From assembly GCA_965234685.1 (NCBI GenBank), contig OZ248539.1, positions 2,728,001-2,792,000 on the forward strand: a stretch of 64,000 nucleotides of DNA, read 5' to 3'. The stretch is from Fimbriimonas planktonicus (lineage in GTDB: Bacteria; Armatimonadota; Fimbriimonadia; Fimbriimonadales; Fimbriimonadaceae). Each line of letters opens with the position of its first letter. The first letter of the stretch is position 1. Of the stretch, positions 17,694 to 25,683 are shown piece after piece. Below the pieces are notes generated by a model, which saw only the letters and a list, made by a program, of their open reading frames with translations, had not been told where the DNA came from and ran no database searches. The translations under genes were made by a program, and so were the position numbers.

Positions 17694-18587
17694 TTAACTT
17701 GCGACCGCTTCTGCTCGCTCCAAACGCTCGGCCATGACCTTCTTCGAGAATTCGATGGCGTTGTACGAACTGCGAATGAACGGTCCGGATGCGACGAACG
17801 CAAATCCGAGTTCTTCGCCAATCCCTTCGTACTCCTTAAACTCGTCTGGGTGTACGAATTCGCTCACCGGGAGGTGTTTCATCGTTGGGCGCAGGTATTG
17901 GCCGATCGTGACGGCGTCGACGCCAATGGCGCGCAGATCCTTTAGGGTTTGCACAACCTCGTCCCGAGTTTCTCCGAGGCCGAGCATGATGCCGGACTTG
18001 GTGTAGATCTTCGGGTTGAGCTCCTTCACCGTTTGTAAGACGCGCAAGGTGCGGTCGTACTTTGCCTGCGGGCGCACGATCGTGTGCAACCGCTCGATGG
18101 TCTCGATGTTGTGGTTGTAGATCTCCGGCTCGGCGTCGGTGACGTTCTTGATGCACCAGCGCTTGCCCTTGAAGTCCGGGGTGAGGACTTCAACGATCAC
18201 GTTCGGATTTTCGGCGTGGAGGGCGCGGATAGTTTCCGCAAACTGCATGGAGCCTTCATCGGGCAGGTCGTCTCGCGCAACCGAGGTGACGACGACGTGC
18301 TTCAGTCCAAGGCTGCTTGCGACTTCCGCCACGTTAGTCGGCTCGCTCTCGTCGACGGTGGTTCCTCGTCCGACTTTGATCGCACAGAACCCGCAGGCGC
18401 GCGTGCAAGTCTCGCCGAGGATCATGAACGTCGCCGTCTTCTTCGACCAGCATTCCGGCAAGTTTGGACATCGGGCGCTTTCGCACACCGTATGCAGGTT
18501 TTTCGACCGCATCATGCCCTCGACTTCTTTGATCGTATCGGGACGAGGCAGCCGGATGGTCAACCACTCCGGCAATCGTTGGGTCAT
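17694..18587 (-). CDS. lipA: Lipoyl synthase (radical SAM)
   Basis: 297 residues, standard length. Both iron-sulfur clusters are visible: the auxiliary cluster Cys35, Cys40, Cys46 (CESARCPNLPEC) and the radical-SAM Cys61, Cys65, Cys68 (CTRACGFC), with the C-terminal RSSYNA serine ligand. It inserts two sulfurs into octanoyl groups on the H protein or dehydrogenases. No lipB or lplA lies beside it. TAGAAT ends six bases before the ATG with no Shine-Dalgarno, so it probably starts a leaderless transcript that continues into tamB. Confidence 0.96.
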   Translation of the reverse strand: MTQRLPEWLTIRLPRPDTIKEVEGMMRSKNLHTVCESARCPNLPECWSKKTATFMILGETCTRACGFCAIKVGRGTTVDESEPTNVAEVASSLGLKHVVVTSVARDDLPDEGSMQFAETIRALHAENPNVIVEVLTPDFKGKRWCIKNVTDAEPEIYNHNIETIERLHTIVRPQAKYDRTLRVLQTVKELNPKIYTKSGIMLGLGETRDEVVQTLKDLRAIGVDAVTIGQYLRPTMKHLPVSEFVHPDEFKEYEGIGEELGFAFVASGPFIRSSYNAIEFSKKVMAERLERAEAVAS

Positions 18588-18593
18588 ACCGTT

Positions 18594-18599
18594 ATTCTA
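18594..18599 (-). promoter_or_regulatory. -10 box placing the transcript start at the lipA ATG
   Basis: TAGAAT, then AACGGT (6 nt), then ATG at 18587. It lies in the 55-bp gap after the AbiEii-like gene and is probably the promoter of the outer-membrane run. No clear -35. Confidence 0.5.
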
Positions 18600-18642
18600 C
18601 GCGAACCATCAAAAAGGTTCCGGAAACGTGGGATGCCGAAGC

Positions 18643-19608
18643 TCAGTCGACGGGCTTGAGGAATGCTCGTATCCCTTGCAGCAACTCAAGCACTTCCGGG
18701 AAAGACGGATAATCGCCGTAGCAGAGAATCTGGCATTGCTGTTCATAGTCTCGTCCGAGTGCAGCCGCGACCTCCGGATCTGGAAAGAGAGCGGCACTTG
18801 CTGAGAGATCCAAGCGCTCAGGAAAAACCTGATTCGGAAAGTACTTGGTCGTGAGCGCGTGATAGTCCATCACGATTTCTGCGTACTCACTCGAACCTAG
18901 CATTGCTCTCACCTCATCTCTTGGCAAAAGCTGTGATAAATCGTAGTAGTGCCGGGCGTAACCCTCAATCGGTTTCCCTTCCTGCTGCAATCCTCGCGCC
19001 ACTTTGTCATGGAGCGCAAACATTTTCTCCACAACGGTTCGGCGAAAGTGGAGGAGCTTCATCTGAAACGGAACACAGTCCTCTTGGTCAGGGGCAACTC
19101 CATTGGCAACTAAGTGCGCGGCCAGCAGCGACGTGATGGGCCTTTGCTCGGTGGGGAATGTTCCGCTTTGGATGCCAAGTTCCAACAGCACGGAAGGGCT
19201 TATTCCATCAGAGCTTCGACTTGACCGGTACTTGAAGCGGACGGATCGCGCAACGCCCTTGATAACCGGACCAGTTTCGGGGAGAGCGTCAAACGCTGGG
19301 TGGCTCGATCCCGACGCGATTACCTCTTTCAGCAAAGTGCTTCTGGCTTTCTCACCTTTGTCACCAGGCTCCACGTACAGGTCGATGTCCTCCGAAAATC
19401 GATTGATCAGGTTCCAGCCTTTCGACAAACTCGTCCCCCCTTTGAACAGCAGGATGTTTCCAAAGTCCGCTGCGAGCTGACGAAGCAACTCGGTGACGAA
19501 GTAGTCCTTCTCGATAATCGCTGGTTTGACGTTCCGACTTTTTGCAGTAGCGTCAATCAACTGCGGGAAATCTTCGCGTTCAAAGAGCCACTTCATTTGG
19601 CTTGCCAT
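18643..19608 (-). CDS. AbiEii/AbiGii-type nucleotidyltransferase toxin
   Basis: 321 residues. The DUF1814 nucleotidyltransferase signature is intact: FKGGTSLSKGW (about 55-65) followed by RFSEDIDLYV with Asp74 and Asp76. The conserved IIEKDYFVTELL upstream also fits. In AbiE systems this toxin modifies tRNA or blocks growth on phage infection, and is kept inactive by the AbiEi partner. Its start overlaps the upstream partner gene by 16 bases, the usual arrangement. The active-site residues are present, so the toxin looks functional. Confidence 0.9.
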   Translation of the reverse strand: MASQMKWLFEREDFPQLIDATAKSRNVKPAIIEKDYFVTELLRQLAADFGNILLFKGGTSLSKGWNLINRFSEDIDLYVEPGDKGEKARSTLLKEVIASGSSHPAFDALPETGPVIKGVARSVRFKYRSSRSSDGISPSVLLELGIQSGTFPTEQRPITSLLAAHLVANGVAPDQEDCVPFQMKLLHFRRTVVEKMFALHDKVARGLQQEGKPIEGYARHYYDLSQLLPRDEVRAMLGSSEYAEIVMDYHALTTKYFPNQVFPERLDLSASAALFPDPEVAAALGRDYEQQCQILCYGDYPSFPEVLELLQGIRAFLKPVD

Positions 19609-20339
19609 CTCTTAGCAGTTTTTAGTACACGAAATGCTCCAAAGTCAAATTTTGACAAGGGATTAAGTGAGTCTCGCAGCGGCTGCCAGCATCGCGGCGT
19701 TGTTCCGATCTCCTCAAGGAATGCGCCGAGCATGGCTCGGACCCTCGGCGGCTCGGACAGAGCTACAGTGACCAATTGCCGTAACCTTCGGGGTTCAAGC
19801 TCAAGCTGCCGAGCCAGTACCGACTTCAGCGCATTCACAGTGTCGGCATCGTCCATCTCACTAAAACGCCCTCGGTCCCGCAACACTTCTAGTAAAGCGG
19901 CGTCTGCTTTCGCCAAGGTTTCTGTAGCTCCTGGACTACCCTTTCTCCGCTTCGGTCGAAGTACGCGGCTGTCTACTTTGGCCTGTCCATAGATCACGAT
20001 CTGATCTCTCGCTGGAACTTGGGTTGAGAGCCCCAGCAAATTGGCAGCCGAGGTGCCGATTGGCCGAGATTTGCCCTTCAGGACTTTTTCAGCCACCGAT
20101 GAAGCTGCCGGCTGGCTTTGACCAAGCAGCGTCGATCTCGGAACGTAGTACACGCCCTTCGACACTCTCTCAAGTTCGCCGCTCGCGCTCATTCTGGAAA
20201 GAGCTTTCATGACGGCAACCGCTTTGGTCGGGTCAAAGTCGCTGACACGAACAAACTTGCCAGCATTTGCCTTTGCAGTTTTTTCCACCACCTTTGAAAC
20301 GCTTTCCTTTCGCTTCAGGCGGACTTTGCCCTCGTTCAC
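19593..20339 (-). CDS. AbiEi-like antitoxin/transcriptional regulator (DUF6088 type)
   Basis: 248 residues from a GTG start. The N-terminal part (about 15-75) reads as a winged-helix domain, with VMKALSRMSASGELERVSKGVYY as typical of AbiEi proteins; the C-terminal part is the antitoxin domain. Such proteins repress their own operon and neutralise AbiEii. The preceding promoter (CTGACA, 16 bp, TATACT) puts the transcript start at the GTG, so translation is probably leaderless. The pair is bordered by tRNA-Leu. Confidence 0.82.
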   Translation of the reverse strand: MNEGKVRLKRKESVSKVVEKTAKANAGKFVRVSDFDPTKAVAVMKALSRMSASGELERVSKGVYYVPRSTLLGQSQPAASSVAEKVLKGKSRPIGTSAANLLGLSTQVPARDQIVIYGQAKVDSRVLRPKRRKGSPGATETLAKADAALLEVLRDRGRFSEMDDADTVNALKSVLARQLELEPRRLRQLVTVALSEPPRVRAMLGAFLEEIGTTPRCWQPLRDSLNPLSKFDFGAFRVLKTAKRWQAK

Positions 20340-20345
20340 AATTCT

Positions 20346-20373
20346 AGTATAGCTCTCAGGTTCAATTTGTCAG
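20346..20373 (-). promoter_or_regulatory. Promoter of the AbiE-like operon
   Basis: CTGACA (20373-20368), a 16-bp spacer, TATACT (20351-20346), then AGAATT and the GTG at 20339. The only leaderless candidate here with a recognisable -35 element. Confidence 0.55.
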
Positions 20374-20518
20374 GTTTAAATACCCAAAAAACTTGACATT
20401 TTGACTTTCAATCATGGCAATGTTATGACTTAACCTAAGTAGCCCGATCAAAAAGCTATACGAAGAGAAGCAGGCGAAGAAATCGCCACCGGGGTGAAGT
20501 TGACCATGCAACGCCAAC

Positions 20519-20604
20519 TGGTGCGCGGGAAAAGACTCGAACTTTCACGCCTTGTGAGCGCTACCACCTCAAGGTAGTGCGTCTACCAATTCCGCCACCC
20601 GCGC
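20519..20604 (-). tRNA. tRNA-Leu (anticodon GAG), CCA encoded
   Basis: On the minus strand the acceptor GCGCGGG pairs with CCCGCGC, followed by discriminator A and encoded CCA. The anticodon stem CTACC/GGTAG holds the loop TTGAGGT (anticodon at 20570-20568). A long variable arm, as in all leucine tRNAs, lies between the anticodon arm and the T arm with TTCGAGT. Total 86 nt. Confidence 0.95.
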
Positions 20605-20655
20605 ACGAAAATGTAATGTACCCGATCTCTGCGGCGCGTATACTCGGGTTCCCCA

Positions 20656-21699
20656 ATGCAACCCACCGGTGACCTACGTGTGACGGCAGTTCGGCCGCTT
20701 TTGCCTCCTGCGATTCTTATCGAAGAGGTCCCGCTCACCGATCAAGCTGCAAATCTCATCCACGGCGCACGACGCCAAATCGAGGCTTCGTTGCGCGGAG
20801 AAGACAAGCGGCTGGTTCTGATCATTGGCCCATGCTCGGTCCACGATCCGATCGCGGTGCTGGATTACGCCGAAAAACTGAAGCAGCTGGCCGACCGATA
20901 CGCGAACGAATTGATTGTAGTGATGCGGTGCTACTTCGAAAAGCCACGAACCACCGTCGGCTGGAAGGGCCTCATCAACGATCCGAACATCGATGGTTCG
21001 TTCCAGATCAACGTTGGCCTTCGCGTTGCGCGCAAGCTCCTTGCCGACGTGACCGACATGGGACTTGCTCCGGCGACCGAATTTTTGGACACCACCATTC
21101 CGCAGCATATTGCCGACCTCATCGCCTGGGGGGCCATCGGCGCCCGGACGAGCGAGAGTCAAACTCACCGAGAACTCGCGAGCGGACTCTCTATGCCCGT
21201 CGGATTCAAGAATGCGACCGACGGTAACGTGCAAACCGCAATTGATGCCATCAAAACTGCCCGCCAGCCCCACTGGTTCCCCGGTGCCACAAAGGACGGC
21301 ATGAGCGCCATTATTCAAACCGCGGGCAACCCGAGCTGCCACGTCGTTCTCCGCGGCGGAAGCCGAACCGGGCCGAATTACACCTTCGAACACGTTCAGA
21401 ACGCCCATCAGGTCTTAGAGCGCGAGCAACTGCCGAGCCGACTGATGGTGGACCTGAGCCACGCAAACTCCAGCAAAAACCACGCGCGCCAAATCGAGGT
21501 CGCAAAAGATGTCGCTGGCCAGCTTCGGAACGGCGACAGCCCGATCTTTGGCGTGATGATCGAGAGTTTCCTTACCGAGGGTCGACAAGACGCTGGATCG
21601 GGCACGGACCTAACTTACGGTCAGAGCATTACCGACGCGTGCCTTGGCATGGATCAGACGGAGCAAGTGCTGGAGCTACTCGCGAACGCCGTACGCTAG
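20656..21699 (+). CDS. 3-deoxy-D-arabino-heptulosonate 7-phosphate synthase, class I (AroF/G/H type)
   Basis: 347 residues, normal length. It condenses phosphoenolpyruvate and erythrose 4-phosphate as the first step of the shikimate pathway. Motifs: LIIGPCSVHDP (metal-binding Cys60), RCYFEKPRTTVGWKGLINDP, GARTSESQTHRELASGLSMP and HVVLRGGSRTGPNY. The N-terminal extension matches AroF/G/H enzymes, which are usually feedback-inhibited by an aromatic amino acid; which one cannot be told. TATACT at 20639-20644 leaves only about four leader bases and no Shine-Dalgarno. The stop overlaps the convergent DUF4127 gene by four bases. Confidence 0.94.
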   Translation: MQPTGDLRVTAVRPLLPPAILIEEVPLTDQAANLIHGARRQIEASLRGEDKRLVLIIGPCSVHDPIAVLDYAEKLKQLADRYANELIVVMRCYFEKPRTTVGWKGLINDPNIDGSFQINVGLRVARKLLADVTDMGLAPATEFLDTTIPQHIADLIAWGAIGARTSESQTHRELASGLSMPVGFKNATDGNVQTAIDAIKTARQPHWFPGATKDGMSAIIQTAGNPSCHVVLRGGSRTGPNYTFEHVQNAHQVLEREQLPSRLMVDLSHANSSKNHARQIEVAKDVAGQLRNGDSPIFGVMIESFLTEGRQDAGSGTDLTYGQSITDACLGMDQTEQVLELLANAVR

Positions 21700-23321
21700 T
21701 TCTTGGTAGCGCGGAGCTTGAAATCAAGTCGGACTTCATAGGCACGGGGCCAAGGTAACCAAACCTTGACGTCGTCCAGCGTCGAGATTGAGTAAATCCC
21801 GTCGCGGCCGACGATCTTCGTGCCGAAGAACATATCCCGGAAATACTCCCCGAGAAATCGCGCCAGATCTCGCTGAACAAAGTTGTTAACCGCAGAAAGC
21901 GAGCTACCCGTGGTCTCTTCCTTGGACGCGCCCGGCAGTTCCTCGATGAGTTGGTACGCCGCTGGGCGAGTGTAGCGATGGTACGCAAAGTCGTTGACCA
22001 TGCGGTGCAGCAGGAACTCGCATCTCGCCACTTCGTTCTCGACGCTTTGCTTACCAAGCTTATGAGACATTGCGGCAATATTTGCCGCCGGAATCGCGGT
22101 GCCAAGCGTGTTCCCGGCCGTGTTCCAGCCAGCGTAGCTCAGCAGCTTTTCTGCCCGGTTCCGCTCCGTGAGCACTTGGAACAGCCGAGGGTCGGCAACG
22201 CCGCTTGCGCCGAGGTTGATGTCTGCCACCGCGACCGGCTGGCCGAGATCAATCTCCTGACTTAACAGGGTCGAAAAGATCTCAAATGACGAAGCGCGCG
22301 GGTTCGGACTGTTGATGAAGAGCGAGTAGTCATACAACCCGTCACTTGTCGCTGGCCGGGCTCCGGCGGCGAAAATTTGATCTTCCAGCGACTTTCGAAT
22401 CGGTTTGGATTCGTACAGAGCAATCTGATTCATCGTCGACGGATCAGAAAAGATGATTCGAACTCGTGGCGCCCAGTTGGCGGCTCGGAGCATGGCGCGA
22501 GAAATCAGGATATTGCTGTGCTGATCAATGCCTTCGCAGAAGAAAACTTTAGCATCCAAGTTATTTTTGGACACCGCCGCTCGAAGCGCGTTTGTTTCGC
22601 TCACGTGCGGCCCATATTCTCGCGCGTCATCCTGACCGAGGATTAGATAGTCAAGATCGCCTTTCTTCGAGAGATAGAGCAAGTGCCCCTGAAGCTCGTG
22701 GTTGCGCTTCCGGGTTGCTCGATATCGTCGAACTTCCTCCGCGGGCACCATCTGCGTGGCGTTCCGAATTTTCTCACGTAACTCTGGGCTACCGGTCTGT
22801 CGGGATTGATCTTCGAGCTCGACCAACCTAGCGAGTTGCATGCGCCAGCTCGCAGCCTGGCGGGTTGCCGTTGGCGCAAGTCGCATCACCGCCGAGAACG
22901 CATAGATCTGAAGGTTCGGTGCACGCTCCCGCAATTTGACGAGCCGATTTAGTCGTGCTTTCGCTACGCCGAGCGGGACGGAATTTACGCGGCTTTCGAT
23001 CAAGCCCCCGTAGGCGATCATGTCGGTAGACACGACAAGGGCGTCCAACTTTTCGATCGGCTGTGCCTCGAGCCAATCCAAGATCGCGTCGGGCTGGCCA
23101 GGTGAAGTGAAACGGCCGAGAGTTTGGTACGGCGGCATCCGAACGTCGGCCCCACCAATTCGACCAATCCACTGCGCGAACTGTCCCGAAGCCGGTCGGC
23201 TATCTAATGGAACCAGCAGAATCTGGTCTGCCCTCGCCATCCCGACGAGCAAAAACCCGATCAGGATCGTGAGGAGTCGCACCCGGTTAAGGTACCCCCG
23301 GACCGAAATCGCCCTAGCCAT
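21696..23321 (-). CDS. DUF4127 family secreted protein
   Basis: 541 residues from the ATG at 23321. A signal peptide (RLLTILIGFLLVGMARA, cleavage near residue 31) leads into ILLVPLDSRPASGQ, the characteristic start of DUF4127 proteins, and YGGLIESR and ILGQDDAREYGPH are further conserved blocks. The family has no assigned biochemical role that I know of; the Asp-rich QDDA segment could bind metal or sugar. The start overlaps the end of the helicase gene by eight bases, so the two form an operon. Confidence 0.8.
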   Translation of the reverse strand: MARAISVRGYLNRVRLLTILIGFLLVGMARADQILLVPLDSRPASGQFAQWIGRIGGADVRMPPYQTLGRFTSPGQPDAILDWLEAQPIEKLDALVVSTDMIAYGGLIESRVNSVPLGVAKARLNRLVKLRERAPNLQIYAFSAVMRLAPTATRQAASWRMQLARLVELEDQSRQTGSPELREKIRNATQMVPAEEVRRYRATRKRNHELQGHLLYLSKKGDLDYLILGQDDAREYGPHVSETNALRAAVSKNNLDAKVFFCEGIDQHSNILISRAMLRAANWAPRVRIIFSDPSTMNQIALYESKPIRKSLEDQIFAAGARPATSDGLYDYSLFINSPNPRASSFEIFSTLLSQEIDLGQPVAVADINLGASGVADPRLFQVLTERNRAEKLLSYAGWNTAGNTLGTAIPAANIAAMSHKLGKQSVENEVARCEFLLHRMVNDFAYHRYTRPAAYQLIEELPGASKEETTGSSLSAVNNFVQRDLARFLGEYFRDMFFGTKIVGRDGIYSISTLDDVKVWLPWPRAYEVRLDFKLRATKN

Positions 23322-25371
23322 GTGGTTCGTCCAAACCGATCCAGCCAACCGCATCCGCGATGTCATCAAAAACGCGCATGTCTGACGGCAGATTCGCGAG
23401 GATTTCCTCACCGTATCGCTTCGTTTTCAGTCGAGGATCAAGCAATGCAATGACGCCTTTGTCCGAGGAACGACGAATCAAGCGACCTGCGCCCTGCCGA
23501 ACCATCATCTTCGTCTGAGCCAAGGTGTGCTCGCGGAATGGGTCTATTCCCTGCGAAACTAAGTACGCCATCCGAGCAATCTGAATCGGTTCGGTGGGAA
23601 CTTCAAATGGCACGCGAACGAGAACCACGCACGAGAGCGTGTCGCCCGGCGCGTCGAACCCGGTCCAGAACGAGCGTAAGGCAAAGAGGCTGATCTCCGG
23701 CGATTCCTTAAAGCGATCTCCTACCGCCGCCGCACCGGTTTTGGGCTGCATCAGAATCGGAAACTCCTCGCGGTTCATCAACTGAAACACGCCTTCCATC
23801 TCCTTTCGGCTATGGAAAAGCGCGAGCGTCCGTCCCTGGCAAGCTTCGATAATGTCCTGCAGTTCGCTCGCCAGCGCACGATAGTAGTTCGCCTCGTTGC
23901 CATCCCGACGCGCCGCGCTAGGATCCGGAATCGAGCCGACCTTCGGAATGTAAACCGCCGCCTGCGTGGAGTGATCAAACGGCGATTCGAGGATTTCGCG
24001 AAAGTCCGGCTTCAGCCCAATGGACCGCTCAAAGAACGTGAACTCACCATCGAGGACGAGGGTTGCCGAGATACAAGCATGCGGCACCTTGCTCCATAAA
24101 ATCTCAGTAAGTGGCGGACCGAGGTCAACAATATCCTGCCGAAGAATCGCATCCTGCGGACCAAAGCCGAAGCTCGGTTGCCCCAGATAACTCACCGAAA
24201 CCCCATGCGGCGTGAAGATCGCTTCGCATCCTCGGGCAAAGTCGGAGAAATAGCTGATGTAATTCCGGGCCGTTTCCTTGAGCCCGCGATCGGATTCATC
24301 AAGCACGCCCTCCGCCTGATCGACGATCCGCTGCGCCACGCTCGCGACCTCCATGACTAAGGCTCGGGCCTGATCTAAATAGGCCGCCGCCCGAAATTGC
24401 TTAACCGCCGGATTGTCCTCGAGTTCGCTCGGCGCGGTTTGCAGAATTCCCGGTGTCCCGAGCCCGGCCCCCGGCTGCTCAAACTGTCGAATGTAAACAT
24501 CCAGCTCCTTGCGGATCTCTGCCAGAAACCGGTCCCAGTTTCCCGACACCAAAAACGATCCCCGCTCGAGTGCGGGCCGTAGCAGACCTTCCAGCCGCCC
24601 GAGCAAGCCCAAAAGTGCCCGAATCCGGGGAGCGCTCAGCTCGAACTCAAGCCCATTTTGCGCGGCAGACGCAAAGTCGTGAGCCTCATCAAGCACGATG
24701 AAATCCAGCTTCCCGAGGATTCCCTCGCCTTCTCCACCCTCAGTTCCGCTCGCCATGAGCGCGTTTTGGATCACCACGTTGTGGTTCGTGATGATCACCT
24801 TGGCCTTCTCCGCCCGGCGACGGGCCGAATAGAAATAGCAATCGTGATAGACCGGACACGCCCGAGCCGGACAAACCGGAGGCACCGCGATTCGGCTCCA
24901 CGCTTTCGAGATTTCGGCTTTCGATATCGGCGCCGTTCGTCGGAACTCCGTTTCCGAGCCTTCGGTAAGGCGAGCGCGGATGGCATCCATCTGCTGCGGC
25001 AGATGCTGGTCCATGTCCACCAAGCACGCGTAGCGCTGGCGACCTAACAGCAATGCGGTCGGAACTTCCTCATCAAACAGGGAGGCGGCAAACGGTACGT
25101 CTTTCTGCCAGTACTGATCGGCCAGAACGTTGGTGTATGTCGCGATGACCGAGCGCTTGTCGCCAGCAATGGCATGAGCAAACGCAGGAATAAGGCAGGC
25201 AAGACTCTTACCCAAGCCGGTGGGAGCTTCGAAGGCACCGGACTGTCCGCCCGCAATAAGGTCGCTGAGCAGAGAGGAAAGCTGGATTTGACCCGCCCGT
25301 TCCATGAACCCGGGCTGTTGTCGCAATCGCTCAAATGCCAGCGCAATCAGTTCTTCCGGCGACGTCGGCAT
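23314..25371 (-). CDS. DinG/XPD-like ATP-dependent DNA helicase (iron-sulfur, superfamily 2)
   Basis: 685 residues. Walker A EAPTGLGKS (48-56), four cysteines (116, 167, 172, 178) placed as in the XPD/DinG iron-sulfur domain, DEAH at 228-231, and C-terminal QGAGRLIR (motif VI). Such 5'-to-3' helicases resolve R-loops or act in repair. The start codon is preceded by a tandem ATCGGTGA repeat 12 bp apart. A short hairpin RNA candidate lies in its 5' region. It is cotranslated with the DUF4127 gene through an eight-base overlap. Confidence 0.88.
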   Translation of the reverse strand: MPTSPEELIALAFERLRQQPGFMERAGQIQLSSLLSDLIAGGQSGAFEAPTGLGKSLACLIPAFAHAIAGDKRSVIATYTNVLADQYWQKDVPFAASLFDEEVPTALLLGRQRYACLVDMDQHLPQQMDAIRARLTEGSETEFRRTAPISKAEISKAWSRIAVPPVCPARACPVYHDCYFYSARRRAEKAKVIITNHNVVIQNALMASGTEGGEGEGILGKLDFIVLDEAHDFASAAQNGLEFELSAPRIRALLGLLGRLEGLLRPALERGSFLVSGNWDRFLAEIRKELDVYIRQFEQPGAGLGTPGILQTAPSELEDNPAVKQFRAAAYLDQARALVMEVASVAQRIVDQAEGVLDESDRGLKETARNYISYFSDFARGCEAIFTPHGVSVSYLGQPSFGFGPQDAILRQDIVDLGPPLTEILWSKVPHACISATLVLDGEFTFFERSIGLKPDFREILESPFDHSTQAAVYIPKVGSIPDPSAARRDGNEANYYRALASELQDIIEACQGRTLALFHSRKEMEGVFQLMNREEFPILMQPKTGAAAVGDRFKESPEISLFALRSFWTGFDAPGDTLSCVVLVRVPFEVPTEPIQIARMAYLVSQGIDPFREHTLAQTKMMVRQGAGRLIRRSSDKGVIALLDPRLKTKRYGEEILANLPSDMRVFDDIADAVGWIGLDEPHG

Positions 25372-25436
25372 TCACCGATATTGTCACCGATTTCTATAGG
25401 AACTCGTTGAACGAAGAATCTCGTACAACGTTAAGC

Positions 25437-25465
25437 TTAAGAAAAGGCTCGGGAAAACCCGAGCC
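25437..25465 (-). terminator. Intrinsic terminator (minus strand)
   Basis: GGCTCGGG-TTTT-CCCGAGCC on the minus strand (25465-25446), a perfect 8-bp stem, followed by TTTTCTT. On the plus strand the hairpin is followed by CAATAAAAG, without a T run. Confidence 0.7.
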
Positions 25466-25500
25466 CAATAAAAGTAAGGAAGTGGCCTGACTTCTCAGGT
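25437..25500 (-). ncRNA. Candidate small RNA or attenuated leader between divergent genes
   Basis: A promoter at 25507-25535 would start a roughly 62-64 nt RNA near 25500. It holds a hairpin (CCTGA-GAAG-TCAGG, 25499-25486) and ends in an intrinsic terminator (8-bp stem, TTTT loop, then TTTTCTT). No start codon with a usable frame was noticed inside. The flanking genes diverge, so neither coding transcript needs a terminator here. It could instead be an attenuator ahead of the helicase gene, whose ATG is about 66 bp further on. Confidence 0.4.
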
Positions 25501-25506
25501 CCTATT

Positions 25507-25535
25507 TCTATAACACAGGCCGCGCGATTAACCAA
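25507..25535 (-). promoter_or_regulatory. Sigma-70-like promoter for the small RNA candidate
   Basis: TTGGTT (25535-25530), a 17-bp spacer and TATAGA (25512-25507) on the minus strand. The spacing is ideal and both hexamers are moderate matches. Confidence 0.4.
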
Positions 25536-25548
25536 GGAAATTTCTTGG
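25532..25548. promoter_or_regulatory. Operator-like palindrome
   Basis: CCAAGGAAATTTCTTGG, a 17-bp near-perfect palindrome (one mismatched pair), overlaps the -35 hexamer of the small-RNA promoter. No adjacent regulator gene. The rest of the 312-bp gap (25372-25683) holds no other feature I can support apart from a TACACT box at 25668-25673 before the next gene. Confidence 0.25.
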
Positions 25549-25683
25549 CACCATCCTGTTTTGCGTCAAAACGCGCTGAAATCAAGAAAAAGTGCTAGGT
25601 GGGCCCGCCGATCTCAGCTTCGAGAACGTCTTAAAATTTGATTCCCCCGTTTTCCCTTCTACCGGGCTACACTAGTTCCGCGC

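Noticed and set aside
20674..21408. 244-codon minus-strand frame inside the DAHP synthase gene
   Set aside because: Antisense to a gene with all catalytic motifs; no independent support.
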